From NCBI GenBank assembly GCA_947486785.1, contig CANKUU010000017.1:1-64000 (forward strand): a DNA stretch of 64,000 nt, read 5' to 3'. The DNA comes from an uncultured Flavobacteriaceae bacterium (GTDB lineage Bacteria > Bacteroidota > Bacteroidia > Flavobacteriales > Flavobacteriaceae). The first letter of the stretch is position 1, and each line of letters opens with the position of its first letter. The notes below the pieces were generated by a model. The model was given only the letters and a program-made list of their open reading frames with translations, was not told the origin of the DNA and searched no databases. The translations under genes and the position numbers were made by a program. Of the stretch, positions 1-8,554 are shown piece by piece.

Positions 1-41
1 AGTCATTACTTTAATATACTAAATATTCTACTTTTTCTCTG

Positions 42-445
42 TTAAAAAAACAACTTTTTTAAGTCGAACTCAGGTTTAGAGCTAAATCTTGTGACTAAAC
101 CTAAGATATATTTCGCATGTTGGGTTGTTTATAAAAACTGACTCTGAAATTGATAAAAATTAGTTTAAATTCTCTTTCTTATCTTCCCTTTTGTCTTTTA
201 AAAGGTCATATTTAAAGTGTTTTTTTGTGTTAGAACAGACCAATTAATATTTGATTGGGTAAACAAGTCTATCTGATAATCAGTACTTATATAAGCGCTA
301 TCACCGATTCATCTGTAATTTTTTAAAGGGGGTTACACATCTTTCAAATACTTAAATCATGAATATGTGCAGGAGCTAAATCAAAAGAATAGAACACACC
401 ATTTTTGTCACAAACACCATAAAATTTACATCCAAAATACGTGCT
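42..445 (-). pseudogene. Degraded IS982-family transposase, C-terminal half
   Basis: No intact gene covers this stretch. The minus strand, read across several frames, gives pieces typical of IS982-type DDE transposases. One piece at 344-445 contains KFYGVCDKNGVFYSFDL followed by APAHIHDL. A second, at about 200-290, contains GDSAYISTDYQIDLFTQSN, matching the family's GDRGY block. A third, at about 42-115, contains QHAKYILGLVTRFSSK, close to the conserved C-terminal NYAKxxxGLxTRxxSK block. Frame changes and in-frame stops separate the pieces, and the N-terminal half is absent upstream of the inverted repeat at 454. This is a dead insertion-sequence relic. The family call rests on remembered motifs. 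Confidence 0.7.
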
Positions 446-453
446 TTTTGATA

Positions 454-523
454 AGATTGTTCAAGATATTTAAATGATTGACATTCAATTAAATATATGA
501 CTCATGAGTCGCTTGAACAATCT
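454..523. repeat. 12-bp inverted repeat enclosing a 12-bp palindrome
   Basis: The arm AGATTGTTCAAG (454-465) is repeated exactly as its reverse complement CTTGAACAATCT (512-523), 46 bp apart. Directly inside the right arm is the perfect palindrome GACTCATGAGTC (499-510). The element sits between the end of the IS982 relic and the 3' side of the first M60 peptidase gene. It could be a cruciform-forming transcription stop, the scar of a mobile element, or a protein-binding site. No U-rich tail clearly favours a terminator. Confidence 0.6.
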
Positions 524-581
524 TTTTTCTCAATGCACAACAGGTGATACAAGAAAATTGGTATTTCTTAGTAATAGGATC

Positions 582-3500
582 TTATTTTATAATTTTAAAA
601 TTGTAAAATCTTTTAGCGTTATCACCTGTGATTTGTAAAATATATATTTGCTTTACGTTTAATGCTGAAAGGTCAACCTCTATTTCGTTACGGTTATTTT
701 GCATTTCTTGTGTAAAGTTTAAAACTTGTTTACCGCTAATAGTTGATATTTTAACTTGTAATTTTGAACAATTACGCAGGTCTTCGTTGGGTACAATATA
801 TATTAAATCTTCTGCAGGATTTGGGTAAATAACAATTTTACTGGTATTTACTTCTTCATCGGTACCATTTTCTCCATCGGTGCCATTTTCTTCATTAGTG
901 CCGTTTCCTTCATCAGTACCATTTCCTCCATCGGTGCCGTTTCCTCCATCGGTGCCGTTTTCTCCATCAGTACCATTCTCTTCGTCGGTACCATTTTCTT
1001 CGTCGGTACCATTTTCTCCACCAGGAAGTTCTTTAATATACAGCTCTTTGCTATCACATTCCTCTTGAATTGGAGCATCTTCTTCTTGTGGAGCCCCATT
1101 TGGATAATATAAATCTAGTATTGCTTGCATGTGACCTTTTGCTCGTTGCGCTTCACTTTCATCATATCTTTCACTCCAAATCTTATACCATCCAACACCA
1201 TAGTCTACGTGACTATTGTTAGATTCATAACCGTTAGGGTATAGCCTTCTTCCATGTTCATTAAATTCCTCGTTGTTATCAGGTATTAAATTTTGATAAT
1301 GCAAGAGTCTTTCATACAGCTTTTTAGATAATTTTAGGTCATGCTCAGCGATGTCTTGAGCTAATTGTTCTGGATTTTCAGGATGTATACCCCAAAAATG
1401 AAATAAAGGTCTTAAATCATATTTAGCTGCAATAGACTGCTCTAATATTCTGTTGTCAGTTATTCGCATTGGATTAGAAGTTTCTCGACCTTGATCATTG
1501 TATCTTATGGTTCCGTCTTCGTGAAGTTGACTTTCTTTGTACCAAAAATTTGATAGTGCACACCAGCCAAATAGGCGCACCACTTCGGCATAGTGGGCAT
1601 ACCCTCTGTATTGATATCTAACTTCATCTTTAGTTGTATTCGAAATATCTCTTGGGTTTCCTGCTTTAAATGTGAGAGATACTTCTCTTGATATGATAGC
1701 GTCATCCATAGATGATCCAGCATTACCAGTACTTTTAAAAGATAAAAAGAACGCCTCATCTAAATCTACATCAAGTCCTTTATTGAAAGCCGCAACCTTA
1801 AGAAAATTGACACTAGCTTCTGTTTCGCCTTTAAAATCACTTGCGTTAACAAAATGACCTAATTCATGAAAGCTTGATCCTCCAAGTTTCAAAGGTCCAT
1901 GAAGTACTTGAGAAAGGCCACCATTGGGGTTCACCGAAAGTGGATTATAAGGGATGTTTACCATGGGGTACCCCATAGAATATGCGACACCTCTAATTCT
2001 ACGGTCTACTTGTATATACATACCGTGAATATCAGATTCGTGAGGCCTGCCAAGCATCTCATTTATTGCGTCAATTGCTTTGTCATAATCATCCATTAAT
2101 TTTACAGGGTCAAATTCGTAGTTTGCAGCCCATGACGTTGGTACTTGAATAAGCACTTTATCGCTTTCAAAGTCGGTCCATGGTGCAGGACTATTCGCTA
2201 AATCGTTTTGCCATTCTGCAATTGAGGTTTTATGGTTTTCTTTAGTAGAGAAAAAAGGTGCTTTTACTACGTTTTGTAATTCAATTTCAACTAAACCTTC
2301 TTCAATACCTAGAGGAATTTGAAGGTAAATTCCGCCTCCAAAAGGGTTTCTTAAGTAAGTTTCTGTAGCGACAATAGGCTTAAATTTTGAAATACGGTTC
2401 ATGCGAACATGTATTTCGTGATCTTTAAGATCCCAAGAGTGCGCACCTACACGAACTAAAATACCTTTATTTACAAGATTTTGAGGTACTGTAAGTTTAG
2501 CTACCGCGCCAGGTGCCAAATAATACCCCGTAGGTTTTGTAACTGCATTAATATTTTCGTTGTTTGCAGACCAAAATCCATGTTTGCCCCAAGGTTCTTT
2601 AAAGGTACATTTAATGGTAGCTTTATATGTGGTTTCTGGGTCTGCTGGGGTTGCTACGGCACCGGGGAATTGCGCTGAGGATTTAAAGTAATTGTTATCT
2701 AATACATCTGCATATTTTGCAATATTTTCTTCGGTGTAAGCAAAATCAAAAATACCTTGTATTATAGAAAATAGGGTTAAATCAACTATCGACTCTGTGT
2801 TTTCACTAAGCGCTTTATGAATACCTTCTTTTGTGCGATTATTTAAAAATAAAGGTTCATGCGTAGTGTCATAGGCATCAATCAACTCAAAACTTTTTTC
2901 AATAATTTCTTTTGAATCAGCAATATGAGCAATATTCGTTTGAATAAATAAATGTAAATTAATTAGGTCATTGGCAGTCATATTTCCGCCATTTAAAATA
3001 TAACTTTTGAAGGCTTCAATTTTCTCTAAAAATTCATCGGCTTGAAATGGTATTGATTTTACCCAAACTCTATGAATGGTGTTAAATGAATTATCGGCGC
3101 TGTCATCAACTTCCCATCTATTTCCTGTTTTTACACTCCAATGAGCATAGCGAAACTCCCAAAACGGTGACTCTGTTAAAGCGTAGTCTCTATATCCAGA
3201 TTTAAAGCCATTAGCTTTAAAAGGAATATTAGCGCTATGGTCAGCGTAAGGAATAAAGCTATTTCGCATGTCTAAAAAAGTTTCTTTAGTATTACCATTT
3301 TCGTCTTTGATCTCTTCTTGCCAATCACCAAGTTTATTACTTCTAAAATGTATTTTTCTGTTATGATTAGAAGTTTCTGCTTCCCATCTTAGCCATAGTT
3401 CTTGGTCGGGTATTGATTTTGCAAATTCTTGTGAGCCATGTCCCCATTTCGATAAATCTTGGCTATTATCTGTACCCAATCCGCTGGGGTCAAAAACAGG

Positions 3501-3758
3501 TAAATTTTCACCCGAACGAACTAGATTTAAATCAGGATTAGTTCCTCCTTTATGATGGTATTGTAACCATAGCATCCATCCCTCATCATCTACATAAGCT
3601 TGAAAAGGGCCGTCGCCAAAATTAAAACTATGAACGCCTGCACCTGCATCTTTTGCTGCTGCAATAGAGGTAAATGTTTGTTGGGCGACACCTGTGCTAA
3701 ATTGGAATAAAAATAGCAGTAAGATCGAAAAATTTAAAGGTAATTTTTTGGTTTGCAT
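582..3758 (-). CDS. Secreted M60-family-like metallopeptidase with T9SS sorting domain (copy 1)
   Basis: A 1058-residue exported protein. It has a signal peptide (residues 1-25, cleavage near VAQQ) and a long N-terminal region. The zinc site is HELGH at 631-635, with candidate third-ligand glutamates at 645/647, as in the M60 HExxH(8-28)E arrangement. A linker of nine hexapeptide units (type NGTDEE) follows, then a C-terminal type A T9SS sorting domain that begins IVIYPNPAEDLIYI and ends in a basic tail. M60 peptidases of Bacteroidota usually cleave glycoproteins such as mucins. The substrate here is inferred, not visible. A second copy lies directly upstream (4701-7949). A TAATTTTG -7-like box sits 36 bp before the ATG. 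The protein is probably released to, or anchored on, the cell surface through T9SS. Confidence 0.85.
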   Translation of the reverse strand: MQTKKLPLNFSILLLFLFQFSTGVAQQTFTSIAAAKDAGAGVHSFNFGDGPFQAYVDDEGWMLWLQYHHKGGTNPDLNLVRSGENLPVFDPSGLGTDNSQDLSKWGHGSQEFAKSIPDQELWLRWEAETSNHNRKIHFRSNKLGDWQEEIKDENGNTKETFLDMRNSFIPYADHSANIPFKANGFKSGYRDYALTESPFWEFRYAHWSVKTGNRWEVDDSADNSFNTIHRVWVKSIPFQADEFLEKIEAFKSYILNGGNMTANDLINLHLFIQTNIAHIADSKEIIEKSFELIDAYDTTHEPLFLNNRTKEGIHKALSENTESIVDLTLFSIIQGIFDFAYTEENIAKYADVLDNNYFKSSAQFPGAVATPADPETTYKATIKCTFKEPWGKHGFWSANNENINAVTKPTGYYLAPGAVAKLTVPQNLVNKGILVRVGAHSWDLKDHEIHVRMNRISKFKPIVATETYLRNPFGGGIYLQIPLGIEEGLVEIELQNVVKAPFFSTKENHKTSIAEWQNDLANSPAPWTDFESDKVLIQVPTSWAANYEFDPVKLMDDYDKAIDAINEMLGRPHESDIHGMYIQVDRRIRGVAYSMGYPMVNIPYNPLSVNPNGGLSQVLHGPLKLGGSSFHELGHFVNASDFKGETEASVNFLKVAAFNKGLDVDLDEAFFLSFKSTGNAGSSMDDAIISREVSLTFKAGNPRDISNTTKDEVRYQYRGYAHYAEVVRLFGWCALSNFWYKESQLHEDGTIRYNDQGRETSNPMRITDNRILEQSIAAKYDLRPLFHFWGIHPENPEQLAQDIAEHDLKLSKKLYERLLHYQNLIPDNNEEFNEHGRRLYPNGYESNNSHVDYGVGWYKIWSERYDESEAQRAKGHMQAILDLYYPNGAPQEEDAPIQEECDSKELYIKELPGGENGTDEENGTDEENGTDGENGTDGGNGTDGGNGTDEGNGTNEENGTDGENGTDEEVNTSKIVIYPNPAEDLIYIVPNEDLRNCSKLQVKISTISGKQVLNFTQEMQNNRNEIEVDLSALNVKQIYILQITGDNAKRFYNFKIIK
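854..1018 (-). repeat. 18-bp tandem repeat coding for NGTDEE-type hexapeptides (9 units)
   Basis: Inside the first M60 peptidase gene, nine in-frame 18-bp units encode Asn-Gly-Thr-(Asp/Asn)-(Glu/Gly)-(Glu/Gly). They form an acidic, flexible linker between the catalytic part and the sorting domain. The units differ mostly at GAA/GGA positions, so the array could expand or contract by slippage. The paralogue has 13 units. Confidence 0.85.
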
Positions 3759-3793
3759 GTTATCTGAGGTTAAGATGATGGTGATTTAGGGTG

Positions 3794-3801
3794 CAAAATT
3801 A
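3794..3801 (-). promoter_or_regulatory. -7-like element of M60 peptidase copy 1
   Basis: The minus strand reads TAATTTTG here, an exact match to the Bacteroidota -7 consensus TAnnTTTG, 36 bp upstream of the ATG at 3758. The second copy has the identical box at the same distance (7985-7992). I see no clear TTTG at -33, so strength is uncertain. Confidence 0.45.
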
Positions 3802-4379
3802 CTATTGTAACGGTATTTGTCTTTTAAAATTCTATTTTATTGTGCTTTTTCGTCGAAAGTTATAGTGATTTCATCGAAAAAATAATTTAGTGGCGTAAAT
3901 TTTAGTAGGAGTGTAGTGCTTTAGCTACAATTTGTTGTTGTTTTAAATTTTAGAGCGGTTTGTTATGGTATTTTTTTTAAAGATTTAATGTTTTTTTGCC
4001 GCCGTTGATTTCATTGGAAAACTAACTAAAGAATGAGATTCAAATTTTTAATTCAGAAAGCGAAGCACCTATTTTAGTGACCAAGACTGTGGCGCCTTTT
4101 TTTTGATGATGAATTGGTTCTTCAGGGGGCAGGGTGCTTAAGTATTTGTATTTTATATACCTGCTGATACTAATTAAGGTTACTGTTTTTAAATGTTTGG
4201 GTATTGTAAATAAAATAAATGCACTCTATGTATCTAGTTAGAATAGGTGGTGACTTATAGACACTTTTAGTTGTAACTCAATTTTAGAATTAGGATTGAT
4301 TAAAATTACCTCTGGGTTTTTGAGGCTTTTTTTGTATTAATGAAAGCCCTTTTTTCAATGCTATGAATTTGAAACTTGA

Positions 4380-4640
4380 TTTGAGCGAGGTACTTAGCCA
4401 ATTGTCTCTTGTCGCTGTTTTTATACCTAAAATTCCATCTAAAAAACGATTAAAAAAAGGTTGAAATCTACTATTTGTGTTGTAAAAGAAAAATCTGTGC
4501 TTAAAATTGTTAAATCTTCGTATCTAAGACAGATATATAAATTAGATAAAACCCCGTCTTAGAGCTATAGACTCATATTCGGGGTTTTGTATATCTAAAA
4601 ATTAGAATTATGTATCTGAAAATTAATAGATTGATATAAT
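4380..4640 (+). pseudogene. Transposase C-terminal remnant with 3' flank (relative of 48480-48840)
   Basis: This stretch lies in the spacer between the two M60 units. The plus strand translates, with stops, to pieces including LDLSEVLSQLSLVAVFIPK, SKKRLKKG and KNLCLKLLNLRI. The reverse complement of 48480-48840 gives matching pieces (SKKRFKKRL, ENLCYKLLNLRI) and then the same non-coding flank, including GAAAATTAATAGATT. Two decayed copies of one insertion sequence in opposite orientation is the simplest reading. I could not assign the family. Confidence 0.55.
4548..4588. terminator. Hairpin AAAACCCCG / CGGGGTTTT
   Basis: A perfect 9-bp stem (4548-4556 with 4580-4588) encloses a 23-nt loop, with T-runs on the plus side and A-runs on the minus side. 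It belongs to the 3' flank of the decayed transposase fragment. It could also stop transcription running from the M60 gene upstream on the minus strand. The counterpart near 48550 has a broken stem. Confidence 0.55.
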
Positions 4641-4700
4641 TTTGAAATTACCCATGTATGATATGATACAAGGAAAGTGGTATTTCTTAGTAATAGGATC

Positions 4701-7700
4701 TTATTTTATAATTTTAAAATTATAGAATCTTTTAGCGTTATCACCTGTGATTTGTAAAATATATATTTGCTTTACGTTTAATGCTGAAAGGTCAACCTCT
4801 ATTTCGTTACGGTTATTTTGCATTTCTTGTGTAAAGTTTAAAACTTGTTTACCGCTAATAGTTGATATTTTAACCTGTAATTTTGAACAATTACGCAGGT
4901 CTTCGTTAGGTACAATATATATTAAATCTTCTGCAGGATTTGGGTAAATAACAATTTTACTAGTATTTACTTCTTCATCAGTGCCGTTTCCTCCATCGGT
5001 GCCACTTTCTTCATTAGTGCCGTTTCCTTCGTCAGTGCCGTTTCCTTCATCAGTACCATTTTCTCCATCGGTGCCATTTTCTTCATTAGTGCCGTTTCCT
5101 CCATCAGTACCGTTTCCTCCATCAGTACCATTTCCTCCATCGGTGCCGTTTTCTTCATCAGTACCGTTTTCTTCGTCGGTACCATTCTCTTCGTCGGTAC
5201 CATTTTCTCCACCAGGAATTTCTTTAATATACAGCTCTTTGCTATCACATTCCTCTTGAATTGGAGCATCTTCTTCTTGTGGAGCCCCATTTGGATAATA
5301 TAAATCTAGTATTGCTTGCATGTGACCTTTTGCTCGTGACGCTTCATTTGTATCATATATTTCACTCCAAAACTTATACCACCCAACACCATAGTCTTTG
5401 TTACTGTTGTTAGATCCATAGCCGTTAGGGTATAGCCTTCTTCCATGTTCATTAAATTCCTCGTTGTTATCAGGTATTAAATTTTGATAATATAAGAGTC
5501 TTTCATACAGCTTTTTAGATAATTTTAGGTCATGCTCAGCGATGTCTTGAGCTAATTGTTCTGGATTTTCAGGATGTATACCCCAAAAATGAAATAAAGG
5601 TCTTAAATCATATTTAGCTGCAATAGACTGCTCTAATATTCTGTTGTCAGTTATTCGCATTGGATTAGAAGTTTCTCGACCTTGATCATTGTATCTTATG
5701 GTTCCGTCTTCGTGAAGTTGACTTTCTTTGTACCAAAAATTTGATAGTGCACACCAGCCAAATAGGCGCACCACTTCGGCATAGTGGGCATACCCTCTGT
5801 ATTGATAATGAACTTCGTTGGTAGTTCCTGTTGAAATATCTCTTGGGTTTCCTGCTTTAAATGTGAGAGATACCTCTCTTGATATGATAGCGTCATCCAT
5901 AGATGATCCAGCATTATCAGTTCTCTTAAAAGATAAAAAGAACGCCTCATCTAAATCTACATTAAGTCCTTTATTGAAAGCCGCAACCTTAAGAAAATTG
6001 ACACTAGCTTCTTCTTCTCCGTTAAAATTACTTGCATTCATATAATGACCTAATTCATGAAAGCTTTGCCCTCCAAGTTTCAAAGGTCCATGAAGTACTT
6101 CAGACAGGCCAGCATTGGGGTTCACCGAAAGTGGATTATAAGCGATGTTTACCATAGGGTACCCTATAGAAAATGCGCTACCTTTAATTCTACGGTCTAC
6201 TTGTATATACATACCGTGAATATCAGATTCGTGAGGCCTGCCAAACATCTCCTTAATTGCGTCAATTGCTTTGTCATAATCATCCATTAATTTTACAGGG
6301 TCAAATTCGTAGTTTGCAGCCCATGACGTTGGTACTTGAATAAGCACTTTATCGCTTTCTAAGTCGGTCCATGGTGCAGGACTATTTGCTAAATCGTTTT
6401 GCCATTCTGCAATTGAGGTTTTATGGTTTTCTTTAGTAGAGAAAAAAGGTGCTTTTACTACGTTTTGTAATTCAATTTCAACTAAACCTTCTTCAATACC
6501 TAGAGGAATTTGAAGGTAAATTCCGCCTCCAAAAGGGTTTCTTAAGTAAGTTTCTGTAGCGACAATAGGCTTAAATTTTGAAATACGGTTCATGCGCTCA
6601 TGTTTTTCGTGATCTTTAAGATCCCAAGAGTGCGCACCTACACGAACTAAAATACCTTTGTTTACAAGATTTTGAGGTACTGTAAGTTTAGCTACAGCGC
6701 CAGGTGCTAAATAATACCCCGTAGGTTTTGTAACTGCATTAATATTTTCGTTGTTTGCAGACCAAAATCCATGTTTGCCCCAAGGTTCTTTAAAGGTACA
6801 TTTAATGGTAGCTTTATATGTGGTTTCTGGGTCTGCTGGGGTTGCTACGGCACCGGGGAATTGCGCCGAAGATTTAAAGTAATTGTTATCTAATACATCT
6901 GCATATTTTGCAATATTTTCTTCGGTGTAAGCAAAATCAAAAATACCTTGTATTATAGAAAATAGGGTTAAATCAACTAACGCCTCTGTGTTTTCACTAA
7001 GCGCTTTATGAATACCTTCTTTTGTGCGATTATTTAAAAATAAAGGTTCATGCGTAGTGTCATAGGCATCAATCAACTCAAAACTTTTTTCAATAATTTC
7101 TTTTGAATCAGCAATATGAGCAATATTCGTTTTGATAAAAAGATGTAAATTAGTTAGGTCATTGGCAGTCATATTTCCACCATTTAAAATATAACTTTTT
7201 AAGGCCTCAATTTTCTCTAAAAATTCATCGGCTTGAAACGGTATTGATTTTACCCAAACTCTATGAATGGTGTTAAAAGAATTATCGGTGTTGTCATCAA
7301 CCTTCCATCCGTCATCTGATCCGATATTCCAATGCGCAGTTCCATATAACCAAAACGGAAATGCTGTTAAGGCGAAGTCCTTATTTCGAAATCTATAGCC
7401 ATCAGCTTTTAAAGGAATATTAGCGCTATGGTCAGCGTAAGGAATAAAGCTATTTTGTATGTCTAAAAAAGTTTCTGTAGCCTTGCCATTTTCGTCTATT
7501 ATTTCTTCTTGCCAATCACCAAGTTTATTACTTCTAAAATGTATTTTTCTGTTATGATTAGAAGTTTCTGCTTCCCATCTTAGCCATAGGTCTTGGTCGG
7601 GTATTGATTTTGCAAATTCTTGTGACCCATGTCCCCATTTCGATAAATCTTGGCTATTATCTGTACCCAATCCACGGGGGTCAAAAACAGGTAAATTTTC

Positions 7701-7949
7701 ACCCGTACGAACTAGATTTAAATCAGGACTAGTTCCTCCTTTATGATGGTATTGTAACCATAGCATCCATCCCTCATCATCTACATAAGCTTGAAAAGGG
7801 CCGTTGCCAAAATTAAAACTATGAACGCCTGCACCTGCATCTTTTGCTGCTGCAATAGAGGTAAATGTTTGTTGGGCGATACCTGTGCTAAATTGGAATA
7901 AAAATAGCAGTAAGATCGAAAAATTTAAAGGTAATTTTTTGGTTAGCAT
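4701..7949 (-). CDS. Secreted M60-family-like metallopeptidase with T9SS sorting domain (copy 2)
   Basis: A 1082-residue paralogue of the protein at 582-3758. It has the same signal peptide, HELGH zinc motif and C-terminal type A T9SS domain. The 24 extra residues equal four extra hexapeptide units (13 against 9), with no other net length change. Long stretches are almost identical, but a block at residues 180-225 differs at 25 of 46 positions. Smaller clusters of change flank the zinc site (for example FHELGHYMN against FHELGHFVN). The pair may therefore attack different substrates. Same promoter box and spacing as copy 1. The zinc-peptidase call is firm; mucin or glycoprotein specificity is inference. 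Confidence 0.85.
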   Translation of the reverse strand: MLTKKLPLNFSILLLFLFQFSTGIAQQTFTSIAAAKDAGAGVHSFNFGNGPFQAYVDDEGWMLWLQYHHKGGTSPDLNLVRTGENLPVFDPRGLGTDNSQDLSKWGHGSQEFAKSIPDQDLWLRWEAETSNHNRKIHFRSNKLGDWQEEIIDENGKATETFLDIQNSFIPYADHSANIPLKADGYRFRNKDFALTAFPFWLYGTAHWNIGSDDGWKVDDNTDNSFNTIHRVWVKSIPFQADEFLEKIEALKSYILNGGNMTANDLTNLHLFIKTNIAHIADSKEIIEKSFELIDAYDTTHEPLFLNNRTKEGIHKALSENTEALVDLTLFSIIQGIFDFAYTEENIAKYADVLDNNYFKSSAQFPGAVATPADPETTYKATIKCTFKEPWGKHGFWSANNENINAVTKPTGYYLAPGAVAKLTVPQNLVNKGILVRVGAHSWDLKDHEKHERMNRISKFKPIVATETYLRNPFGGGIYLQIPLGIEEGLVEIELQNVVKAPFFSTKENHKTSIAEWQNDLANSPAPWTDLESDKVLIQVPTSWAANYEFDPVKLMDDYDKAIDAIKEMFGRPHESDIHGMYIQVDRRIKGSAFSIGYPMVNIAYNPLSVNPNAGLSEVLHGPLKLGGQSFHELGHYMNASNFNGEEEASVNFLKVAAFNKGLNVDLDEAFFLSFKRTDNAGSSMDDAIISREVSLTFKAGNPRDISTGTTNEVHYQYRGYAHYAEVVRLFGWCALSNFWYKESQLHEDGTIRYNDQGRETSNPMRITDNRILEQSIAAKYDLRPLFHFWGIHPENPEQLAQDIAEHDLKLSKKLYERLLYYQNLIPDNNEEFNEHGRRLYPNGYGSNNSNKDYGVGWYKFWSEIYDTNEASRAKGHMQAILDLYYPNGAPQEEDAPIQEECDSKELYIKEIPGGENGTDEENGTDEENGTDEENGTDGGNGTDGGNGTDGGNGTNEENGTDGENGTDEGNGTDEGNGTNEESGTDGGNGTDEEVNTSKIVIYPNPAEDLIYIVPNEDLRNCSKLQVKISTISGKQVLNFTQEMQNNRNEIEVDLSALNVKQIYILQITGDNAKRFYNFKIIK
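4974..5209 (-). repeat. 18-bp tandem repeat coding for NGTDEE-type hexapeptides (13 units)
   Basis: Thirteen 18-bp units in the second M60 gene encode an acidic Asn-Gly-Thr linker. One unit has Ser in place of Asn (SGTDGG). The four extra units relative to copy 1 account exactly for the difference in protein length. This points to recent repeat-number change in an otherwise conserved gene pair. Confidence 0.85.
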
Positions 7950-7984
7950 GATATTTGAGGTTAAAATGATCGTGATTTAGGGTG

Positions 7985-7992
7985 CAAAATTA
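7985..7992 (-). promoter_or_regulatory. -7-like element of M60 peptidase copy 2
   Basis: The minus strand reads TAATTTTG, 36 bp before the ATG at 7949, identical in sequence and spacing to the element before copy 1. The surrounding ~100 bp is also conserved between copies, so the two genes are probably transcribed under the same control. Confidence 0.45.
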
Positions 7993-8466
7993 CTATTTTA
8001 ACGGTATTTGTCTTTTAAAATTCTGTTTTATTGTGCTTTTTCGTCGAAAGTTATAGTGATTTCAGCGAAAAAATAATTTAGTAACGTAAATTTTAGTAGG
8101 AGTGTAGTGCTTTAGCTACAATTTGTTGTTGTTTTAAATTTTAGAGCGGTTTGTTATGGTATTTTTTTTAAAGATTTAATGTTTTTTTGCCGCCGTTGAT
8201 TTCATTGGAAAACTAACTAAAGAATGAGATTCAAATTTTTAATTTTGCAAGCGAAGACTGTGGCGCCTTTTTTTTGATGATGAATTGGTTAGTTACGAGG
8301 TAGGGTACTTTTTTCAGTATTGTAACAAGGTTTAATTATTTTTTATGGTGCAAAAAAAAATATAGCGTAGCAGTCAAGTAAAGAAAATTTGATTTTTTGA
8401 GTAACGCTTCTCTCTTTAAATATTTTTTTGATCAAATTGTTAAACTCTAGTTCTTAAAACAAAAAA

Positions 8467-8489
8467 AAACTCCTCAAAATGAGGAGTTT
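8467..8489 (-). terminator. Hairpin terminator after the 42-residue membrane protein gene
   Basis: The 9-bp stem AAACTCCTC / GAGGAGTTT has a 5-nt loop. Read on the minus strand it is followed by a run of nine T. It lies 66 bp downstream of the small gene at 8555-8683, which supports that gene being a real transcription unit. Confidence 0.8.
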
Positions 8490-8554
8490 AATTAAATAAA
8501 TTTTTTAAAACATATATAGGTTAAATAGTGATCTGGGGAACTTTCGATTGTGGG

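Larger units (their letters stand above)
547..4125. repeat. ~3.6 kb duplicated unit, copy 1
   Basis: This segment holds the first M60 peptidase gene, its stop-proximal sequence and about 360 bp of upstream DNA. It is repeated in the same orientation at 4666-8297. The homology starts at GGTATTTCTTAGTAATAGG on the left. On the right it fades after a GTGGCGCCTTTTTTTTGATG stretch (about 4090-4115). The upstream region is conserved as well, so both copies should share promoter elements. Confidence 0.85.
4666..8297. repeat. ~3.6 kb duplicated unit, copy 2
   Basis: Direct repeat of 547-4125. It carries the second M60 peptidase gene and the same upstream DNA. It ends after the GTGGCGCCTTTTTTTTGATG stretch near 8266-8285, beyond which the two flanks diverge. 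About 540 bp of unrelated sequence separates the two units. Confidence 0.85.

Noticed and set aside
854-1018. 18-bp tandem repeats as a CRISPR-like array
   Set aside because: The units are in frame, have no spacers and encode a hexapeptide linker inside the peptidase gene. No cas gene is present.
880-1068. Open frames on the opposite strand and in other frames over the hexapeptide repeats, also 4967-5290
   Set aside because: They are low-complexity by-products of the 18-bp repeat (Pro/Ser/Val-Pro-Phe or Lys-Met repeats) and have no start context or homology. The T9SS peptidase frame explains the DNA.
4320-4340. CCTC...GAGG hairpin with T-run in the M60 spacer as a terminator
   Set aside because: The stem is only four base pairs, and no gene on the plus strand ends upstream of it.
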